Below, one piece after another: positions 57,458-64,000 of a DNA stretch of 64,000 bases (its first letter is position 1; each line of letters starts with the position of its first letter). Both the position numbers and the translations under genes were made by a program. The notes below the pieces were generated by a model. It did no database searches. It saw only the letters and a list, made by a program, of their open reading frames with translations, and had not been told where the DNA came from. Origin of the DNA: Amborella trichopoda (taxonomy: Eukaryota > Streptophyta > Magnoliopsida > Amborellales > Amborellaceae); the NCBI RefSeq assembly GCF_000471905.2, contig NW_006497023.1:2371197-2435196 (forward strand), in the 5' to 3' direction.

Positions 57458-58972
57458 TTAGGATGTGCCAGAATGTAGGCTCCATTTGGCGAGAATTTTT
57501 TTTACTATAAAGGGACCTTCCCACTTGGGTTCGAACTTCCCTTTACGCCGGCCATGCATAACAATTGGCTTCTTGACGGCCAGAACTAGATCCCCACGGG
57601 CGAATGAGTGGAACTTGACTGACTTGTCAAAAGCCCTCTTCATTCTCTCTTGATTGAGTTCGAGGTTTTGCTGAGCCTCTAGCCTCTATTCATCGAGTGC
57701 ATCCAATTCTTGATACCGGAGTTTGACTCTCTCATCTTTGGTTAGCCCTTGATGTATAACGACTCGTAGTGAAGGGATTTGAATTTTGAGATGTAGAACT
57801 GTTTCACCCCCATAGACCAGAGAATAAGGAGTGGAATCAGTAGCATTTCTTGTGATAGTGAGATAAGCCCACAAGGCTTCAGGAAGCTTCTCATGCTAGT
57901 TCCTCTTCATCTTTTATACAAATTTTGGTAAAATGTTGCACAAGGTTTTATTAAAAGCCTCAGCTAGTCCGTTGGCCTGAGGGTGATACATAGTCGAGTA
58001 CCTCCATTCGAAACCGAACTGGTTAACCAAGCGATTAATGTGATGACTCTTGGATTGAGGGCCGTTATCAAATATAATCCGGTCAGGCACTCCAAATCGA
58101 TCTATGATATGATGTTGCACGAAGCTAGCCACTGTTGTTCCAAGAACTTGCTTTAGGGGGACTGCTTCATCCCACTTAGAGAAATAATTTGTTGCAGCTA
58201 GAATAAAGACCTGACCCATTGTCGAAGGAGGGTAAATAGGCCCTACATTGTCCATACCCTATTGTGAGAAGGGCTCTGTAGGCTAGTGAACAAGGCTTGA
58301 ATGGATTTGGCACACCTGATACTTCTTAGCATAGTTTAAGGAATCAGCAATCATCGAAGGCCAATTGTACCCCAACCTGCATATCCATTCATAGAGCTTG
58401 GGACTAGACTGATGCAATCCACATATTCCTGAGTGTAATTCTTCCAGAGCCTTATTTGCATCTTGTGCATCCACACATCTAAGAAGAATGTCGTCAAATG
58501 ACCGCCTTAAGAGAGCCTCTCCTTCAAGGAGGTTATACTTGGTAGACATTCGATGAATGTTATTGCGCTCATCATGGTCCTCTGAAAGTCTACCATGTCT
58601 TAGAAAATTAGTGGGGGGCTCTCTCCAATCTTCCACGTGCTCAATCTTCGCGCATATTGGGTCGAAGAAATCTGGTTCTTGGTTTTGAACCTTAGCCCCT
58701 TGACTCCATGCCATTTCTTGTTCAGTCTTGATTACTTCTTTAGCTGATAGAAGTGCTCTGAATGGATAAGGGGGGCACTCGGGGAAGATATTTCTCTCAT
58801 CATCTGCATCTATCTCGGTTCTTAATTCAATGTGTCTCCATTCTGCCACCCAGACAAGCGTGGGTCCTGATGAGGATAATTGAATTGTAGCCTCGAGTTT
58901 TACAAGTGTGTTAGCCTGCGAGTTGAGCCTCCTAGGGATGTGACTCAAGGATACGTCCTCAAACTGAGCCAT
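57458..58972 (-). pseudogene. Tat-lineage Ty3/gypsy integrase (zinc finger, core, GPY/F-like tail)
   Basis: The 58972-58283 frame begins with the end of the extra RNase H and a linker, and closes with the zinc-finger end YNWPSMIADSLNYAKKYQVCQIH. The core follows at 58255-57914: MDNVGPIYPP, then AATNYFSKWDEAVPLK, RIIFDNGPQSKSHH and MYHPQANGLAEAFNKTLC. The second Asp and the Glu stand 35 residues apart as required, but the first Asp of the triad reads Asn (ATNYF). Next comes YGGETVLHLKIQIPSLRV (57874-57686), then FARGDLVLAV...GKFEPKWEGPFIVKKI, a GPY/F-like domain (57643-57458). Stops and shifts separate all pieces, so the gene is dead. Confidence 0.92.
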
Positions 58973-59016
58973 ATATATGATTTTTCAGTATCGTGATAAG
59001 GCCTGAGAGTGTCTTT

Positions 59017-59415
59017 TCACATGTCATAGATCCCTTTGAGCTGTCGAATAACCAACTCAGAGTTGCGATAGATCTTGAGCTGCTCTAAGTCTAAGTCGAA
59101 GGCCATCTCCAACCCAATTATAAGGGCCCGATATTCTACCTCGTTATGAGAACCGTCCTCGGTGAAAGAGAAAGAAAGTGGCAATATTCCTCCTTTTAGG
59201 GTTAGGAATACCACTCTGACGCCTCCACGATCTGATTGGAAGGCTTTGTCAAAGTACAATTCCCATGCATGAGCAAGCTCTGCACAGAATACTTCTTCAT
59301 CAGGGATTTCACTTGATAAGGGAGATTCCGCTGGTACAGGGTGGGCTGCGAGAAAATCAGCCAAGGCCTGGCCCTTGATGACCTTTTGTGGGACATACGT
59401 GATGTCGAATTCCAT
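59017..59415 (-). pseudogene. Additional RNase H (archaeal-type-like) of the Tat element
   Basis: The stretch reads FDITYVPQKVIKGQALADFL and then a second RNase H fold: WELYFDKAFQSDRGGVRVVF, DGSHNEVEYRALIIGLEMA, LKIYRNSELVIRQLKG. The presence of this extra RNase H between RT/RNase H and integrase is the known mark of the Tat/Ogre lineage. Of the catalytic acids, the Asp in YFD and the Glu in NEVEY are kept. The third, normally Asp in Y-G/N-D-S, reads Asn (YRNSEL), so it is lost. Confidence 0.88.
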
Positions 59416-59887
59416 CAGTAATAATGCCTACTTAACATGGCATCCTGACAAGCATGGGCATATCATGAGAAATTTTACAGGATCTACTTTTGATAAAAGT
59501 TTCACTTCATGACCAATCAAGTAGTGATGGAGTTTTTGTACTATGAATATCAGGGCCAAGCATATCTTGTCTATAGGTGATAATTCTTCTCGACCCCTTG
59601 CATCCTGCGGCTGAGATAATACAGTGTCATTTTATTTCCCTCATCATTGTTTTGTGCCAACAATGCCCCGAGTGACTCGTCCAGAGCAGTCATCTATAGA
59701 ATGAGAGGTTTTGCCAACACTCGTGTAGAGAGCACTGAAGGGTTGACTAAATATTGCTAGATGTCATCAAGGGCTGCCTGACATGCTCCATCCCAGATGA
59801 ATGGATTATCCTTCTTTAGCAGGTATGTAAAGGGTTATAGTGACTTGAGAGATTTGAGATGAACCTGCGGATGTATGCTAGCTGCCC
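59416..59887 (-). pseudogene. Decayed first RNase H of the Tat element
   Basis: Between RT and the extra RNase H the translation is full of stops and frameshifts. Only phrases such as FIRRFISNLS directly after RT can be aligned with the usual connection and RNase H domain. Confidence 0.6.
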
Positions 59888-60760
59888 TTAAAGAGAGCGT
59901 AGCTCTCGCAATGTGGTTGGTGATGGAATTTCTTGGATCACCTTGATCTTGACTGGCTCAACTTCAAGCCCTCGATGTCTGACAATGAACCCTAAGAACT
60001 TTCCTGAACGCACACCAAAAGCGCATTTCAGTAGGTTCATTTTAAGCTGATGAAGGCGTACTCGATCGAATACCTTTTCAAGGTCTCTCATGTGAGCATC
60101 CTTCTCTTCGGATTTTACCACCAAGTAATCTACGTAACACTCCACCTCTTTGTGCTTTATATTTCTAAAGATAGTCGTCGTTCCTCTCTGATACATGACG
60201 CCAGCATTCTTCAATCCAAAAGGCATCATTGTGTAGCAAAAGACCCCTTTTAGAGTTAGGAACGCAGTGGCTTCCTTATCTTCGAGAGCCATCCGTATCT
60301 GATTATACCTGGAGTACCCGTCCATGAAGGAAAAGATTTGGCAATGAGCGGTAGAGTCGAGGAGCATCTCGGTGAATGGCAATGGGAAGTCATCCTTAGG
60401 AAAGGCGGTATTATGGTCACAAAAGTCAATGGAAACCCTGATTTGGCCATTCTTTTTCTTAACTGGAACAACATTTGCTAGCCATTTCGAGTACTTGACT
60501 TCGCAAATGAAGCCTACCTGTTTGAGTTTGGTGACCTTGCCATCTATCTGCATTTCAAGGTCAGGCCTAAACCTTCTTGATTTCTGTTTAACAGGTTTGA
60601 CAGTAAGATCGATGCCAAGATGATGAATGGCAACTTAAGGGTTTAAACCAGCCATCTCATGATAATGCCAAGCAAAGATGTCTCGGTTTGCTCACAAGAA
60701 AGTAGTGAAATCTCCTTTCTCTTCTGGAGACATATTCGATGAAATGAAAGTGTCGTCTCC
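59888..60760 (-). pseudogene. Tat-lineage Ty3/gypsy reverse transcriptase
   Basis: The pre-RT block NRDIFAWHYHEMAGLNP and KPVKQKSRRFRPD (about 60710-60560) is followed by a long open stretch (60553-59888) holding VGFICEVKYSKWLANVVPVK, KKNGQIRVSIDFCDHN, FMDGYSRYNQIRMALED, MMPFGLKNAG, and the catalytic box. That box reads Y-V-D-Y instead of Y-V-D-D: codon TAC at 60127-60125 replaces an Asp codon by a single change. KFLGFIVRHRGLEVEP closes the domain. Block order and sequence match Tat/Athila-like plant elements. Two stops lie upstream of 60553. Confidence 0.95.
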
Positions 60761-60826
60761 AAGATTTATTTCCTCGAGATCGTCAGCTTTGGCTTGACCG
60801 TCTTCTTCCCATTCTTCCGGGACCTC

Positions 60827-61984
60827 TTACAACTCCTCATCATCAGCTTCTAGGGTCTTATTATTAATCTCAAGTGCAGAGACCGACAATCCTGACATCT
60901 CAGCTTCAAAGAGGGTTCCAAGGTAGGTCATGATGTTTTCACCTTCGTTGAACTGAGGGACAGAAGGATCAACCTCCAATGTGGACAGCATATTAGAAGT
61001 TACAGGGAGGTTGAGATTTGGAACTTGAGGGGCGAGGAGCATCCTCTTACGAATCACATGGTCTTTGCACGGGTGTCTATAGCGTTTGCCCCGCGCTGAC
61101 TGGTACTTCATAGACTCTTATCATGTGGCAAGCTTCCTGAGAGTAGAAGCCTTGCCCCTTTGTTCTTTCAGTCTCTGCTCAAAGTTGGGCTCAGGGGGCC
61201 ACTGGGATTTCTTCAGTTTTGACTTTTTGTGCTCCTTTGAAGAAGGTAGCTCTGCTTTGGCTTTAGCTGCCAGAGCATCAGCAACTGTTAATAATCCAAC
61301 TACCTAGGCTAGGGTCTTTTTCAACCGCTTCTGTTGGCGTCCTGCTTATGTTGATTCACTTGAATTCTCTGTCAAGAGCCTCGAAGTCCGGACATTTCAA
61401 GGTTTCACCTGTACTTGCAGGAGACTTTGGGGAAGAAGGATGAGAAGCAAAAAAGGAAGAAGGAGAAAGATGGGGTACTTTTATGGTCGTTCCCCTAATC
61501 GGACCGATTTGGGCAGCTTTTTACGTTATCACCAGGGTTGGACGTGTGCAGGGAATCTTTCAGATCTTTCCCCTGCTTAAACCATTGGGGGCTGCTTTTA
61601 ATGTCATCATCCTCATTGGACATGATCTGAGGAGAAGATGACTCGGAACGTCCTCGTGATGGGATGGAGAAGGAAGGAGGATCGTGTCTGGGATAAAGTC
61701 CATTAAAGTTCGCAGTGGGGGAAGGGGCCTTCAAAATTCCTGCTCGACTGGCACTTGAGACGTCTCCTTTTAGTTTTCTGATGTGATGCTTGATTCGTCT
61801 CGCCCGGCTTGCGAACAACCCTAGCTTGGCGAACTGCTTCTCGCCTTAAAGACTTGAGTCTACATCGTCCGTGATTGACTATCCATGGCTGGGAGGTCAA
61901 GGGTTCAGTAGTGCCTGAATCATTATTACGAAGGTTGTGTCGGGAGGCCCTCTTGCACCAGTGGAGTAGTGGCTTGGGGATCAC
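60827..61984 (-). pseudogene. Gag-pol linker region of the Tat element
   Basis: Three separate open stretches (61984-61703, 61818-61495, 61111-60827) occupy the interval where such elements carry a variable linker and the protease. They are Arg/Ser- and acidic-rich and low in complexity. I do not see the D-T/S-G protease motif, so the protease is either unrecognisable or lost. The last stretch ends with a very acidic tail shortly before RT. Confidence 0.55.
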
Positions 61985-62900
61985 TTACTGTAACATTATA
62001 CGACTCAGACATTCCTGTATTTTCTTTGTGCTTATATTATGAAAACTGTTACATTTGCACAGGTAATGCCCCCATATCTGGTGGTATGAGCACCAATGGT
62101 CCTCAGTTCCTCGGGCAAGGTGTTGGGGCTGCCTTGCCGGTTTCGGTGTGATAAGGCCTTCTTGAAGCATTATAACAAAAAAGACATGAAGAAGACCAGG
62201 CGCTTCGTCTTCGTCTTGTACCGTTACTGCATGGGAGGCTTCTGCTGCCCCGAATTCCTTCTTTAGCTCTTCAAGCTTGATCTGACCCTTTTGAATCAGA
62301 GCTTCGATAATGCCTTTTAGTGTGGATCAGTCATCTGTGGGGTGATTGATCCTTCGATGGTAAGCACAGTAATTCGCCTGAGTATCTGCCCAGCTTGCTC
62401 AGGGAACTTGGTCTGAAAGCTCGATCATGTTCTATTCCAGCAATAATCGGAATAGCGCAGTGACCCATTCCTTCTCAAAGAGGTATATCTTGTTCCTATG
62501 CTTGGTCCAATAGTCATCCCGATTAAGATTCGCCAGTGAGGGTATTTGGTTGTATGGCTAATGTTGCTTGCCTGCCTGAGGCGTTGTCTTTGTTGTGCTC
62601 ACGCCTTTGGACAGGTCCAAAGTTTGGAAGGGAGCCTTCCTTAGATCGGTGACCGTGACAGCTTCACTGATCACTCCTTTTTGTTGTTTGCCCTGGGTGT
62701 TAGTCCGAGAGCTACCATTGCCCCGGTGGTTTCCCGAGCTTGCAGATGGTGTTGGAAGGTATTTTTCATCAACATGGGGCCCCCGCTCAATAACAGCCTA
62801 GCAAGTACTAGAAAGTAAGACAGTCTCAGAACAGTCCCACAACTGGCCAAGACCTTCATGAGGTCTCTCAAGAGTCTCCTGCCAAGTTTCATCGCATTCC
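61985..62900 (-). pseudogene. Gag remnant with two zinc-knuckle-like modules
   Basis: Read on the - strand, two modules of CX2H...GHX4C type appear. The first is NYCAYHRRINHPTDD (about 62375-62330), where the final Cys position is a stop (TGA), followed by STLKGIIEALIQKGQI. The second is HWCSYHQIWGHYLCKCNSF (about 62090-62034). Such knuckles bind the element's RNA in the virus-like particle of active copies. The N-terminal part (62892-62671) is open but not conserved enough to align. The region stops against an oppositely oriented LTR at about 62951, so gag is truncated at its 5' end. Confidence 0.75.
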
Positions 62901-62950
62901 AGTAGGTCTAAGGTAGTGCAGATTGAGAAACAGTTCCTGCAGAATTGGCA

Positions 62951-64000
62951 TCTAACACCCTGAAATTGACCAACATTGGATCCGACACGGCTGAAAACCC
63001 CCAGGGGTTAAGTTTCAACTCAAACGGACATTCCAGGAAGAAGTTATAGGCGCAAGAGTGAAACAGGAGAGGTCACACGCTATTCCCGTGCGGCCACCCT
63101 GTAACACTATACCATTGAAGGGACAGTCACGACCAGTGACTTTTGACTCTCATATCTCACTCGTCCTAAGTCGGATCGCACTCAAACATGTTCGCCTAGT
63201 CAAGGCGAGCAATTCGATATGTGACTTGCCTCGTGACGATACCTGAATGCGAAGAAAAGATAAAGAGAAGTTGTTGATCCGTGAAGAAAGTGCAAGAAAT
63301 TTAGTAGCATCGTCCCTTGCTCAAGCGACCAAATCACGTCGCTCGCGGCTTGATCAACTCGAGACCAATTCCATTACGGGCATAAGGTCTCGAGTCATCT
63401 TTGATCCAAACCCCACACATGATTAATTATCAGATTCTACACACGAATCCAACAAACAGACTAAAAATTTTGTCACTGGAATCCTTGATTCCGGCCAAAA
63501 TTCCAAACTCGTAAAATCTTCGTTCGGCCACATAATCGTGCTGCATTTGGTGCCCCGTGATTGTAGTGGCATGCTCAGAGTGATTCATCAAAGAAAATAC
63601 AAAAAAACATCAAGGAACGAACACATTATTGTTCCAAAGTTTCAAGATCTACTCAAATTTCAAGTCACATGATCGTGAACCAAAAACATGATCCATGGCT
63701 CAAACTTGGTATCAAATCGATCGTCATGTCGAACCCTACAAGAAAAAAATCATCATTCGATCAACCAAGCATCAGAATGACCCCGGATCACCCATGCAAG
63801 ATCACACAAGTCCTAGGGCAACACAAGAACTATTATGGGGTTCTAAAACTTGTTAGGAAGGAGCAAATCTATCATTTTGCACCCTATTTTCTAATTTCTT
63901 TTAATTCAATTTAATCTTAATTTCTAGCAATTAGGGTTACTTTTGATCATCCACCTATGTTTGGGGCACACTTCTATATGTACGTATCATCATTGTACGC
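62951..64000 (+). mobile_element. LTR (+ strand) related to the block at 51.6-52.8 kb; runs off the window
   Basis: It starts near CTAACACCCTGAAATTGACC, close to the usual TGTAACACCC start, and aligns along its length with the - strand block at 52816-51740. Shared stretches include CATATCTCACTCGT, CATCAAGGAACGA and CCCTACAAGAAAAAAATC. The TATA-like site corresponding to 51747 falls at about 63970-63980 (TTCTATATGTA). R and U5 lie outside the window. The 62- and 81-codon frames in it are not genes. Confidence 0.75.

Noticed and set aside
63705-63720. TTGGTATCAAATCG as a primer-binding site at 63.7 kb
   Set aside because: It lies in the middle of the LTR alignment with the 52-kb block, and the partner copy has a diverged sequence there, so it is an internal LTR sequence.

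Overview
This is plant nuclear DNA, almost certainly from an angiosperm (lineage not determined). Nearly all of it is satellite repeat and decayed transposable elements. The only intact host-type gene I can support is one small intronless GNAT-family N-acetyltransferase (44081-44602), with its own TATA box. Plant origin is indicated by chromovirus and Tat-lineage Ty3/gypsy retroelements, a Ty1/copia element with a tRNA-Met-type primer site, a MITE cluster, and a GNAT protein of plant type.

Layout. (1) 1-25742: a continuous satellite of about 35-bp monomers, some 735 units. It runs in one orientation up to about 9003 and in the opposite orientation from there on. Both blocks carry higher-order structure: about 1.35-1.45 kb on the left, and 1680-bp and 3233-bp spaced duplications on the right. 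(2) 25743-26290: an AT-rich junction. (3) 26291-32580: a 5'-truncated, multiply stopped Ty3/gypsy chromovirus on the + strand. A 2302-bp solo-LTR-like element (28377-30678) splits its integrase, with near-matching 5-bp flanks, and it ends in a polypurine tract and a 3' LTR. (4) 32581-35590: a second, related LTR-like block rich in tandem repeats. (5) 36567-37464: two tandem arrays (49 bp and 35 bp) with self-complementary units. (6) 37680-40294: a 5'-truncated Ty1/copia pseudogene, its LTR and, unexpectedly, a primer-binding site after that LTR. (7) 40295-49960: an AT-rich region with the GNAT gene and about nine copies of one MITE-like family. (8) 49960-62900: on the - strand, a decayed Tat-lineage Ty3/gypsy element. 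It has gag remnants, RT, an additional RNase H, integrase and a GPY/F-like tail, then a very long 3' region full of tandem repeats and an LTR-like block at 51590-52816. (9) 62951-64000: a related LTR in the opposite orientation, running off the window.

Main observations. The 25.7-kb satellite has a recognisable diverged relative in a mini-array at 54318-55065, inside the 3' untranslated region of the Tat element. This fits satellite birth from retrotransposon 3'-UTR repeats, or the reverse capture. A second short repeat is shared between the chromovirus LTR (31.4 kb) and the Tat 3' region (55.5-56.6 kb). At least four tandem arrays are built from hairpin-capable units, some with paired compensatory changes between units. 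I found no intact retroelement, no CRISPR, no tRNA or rRNA, and no sign of a bacterial-type system. Copy numbers and boundaries were read by eye and are approximate unless a junction is described.
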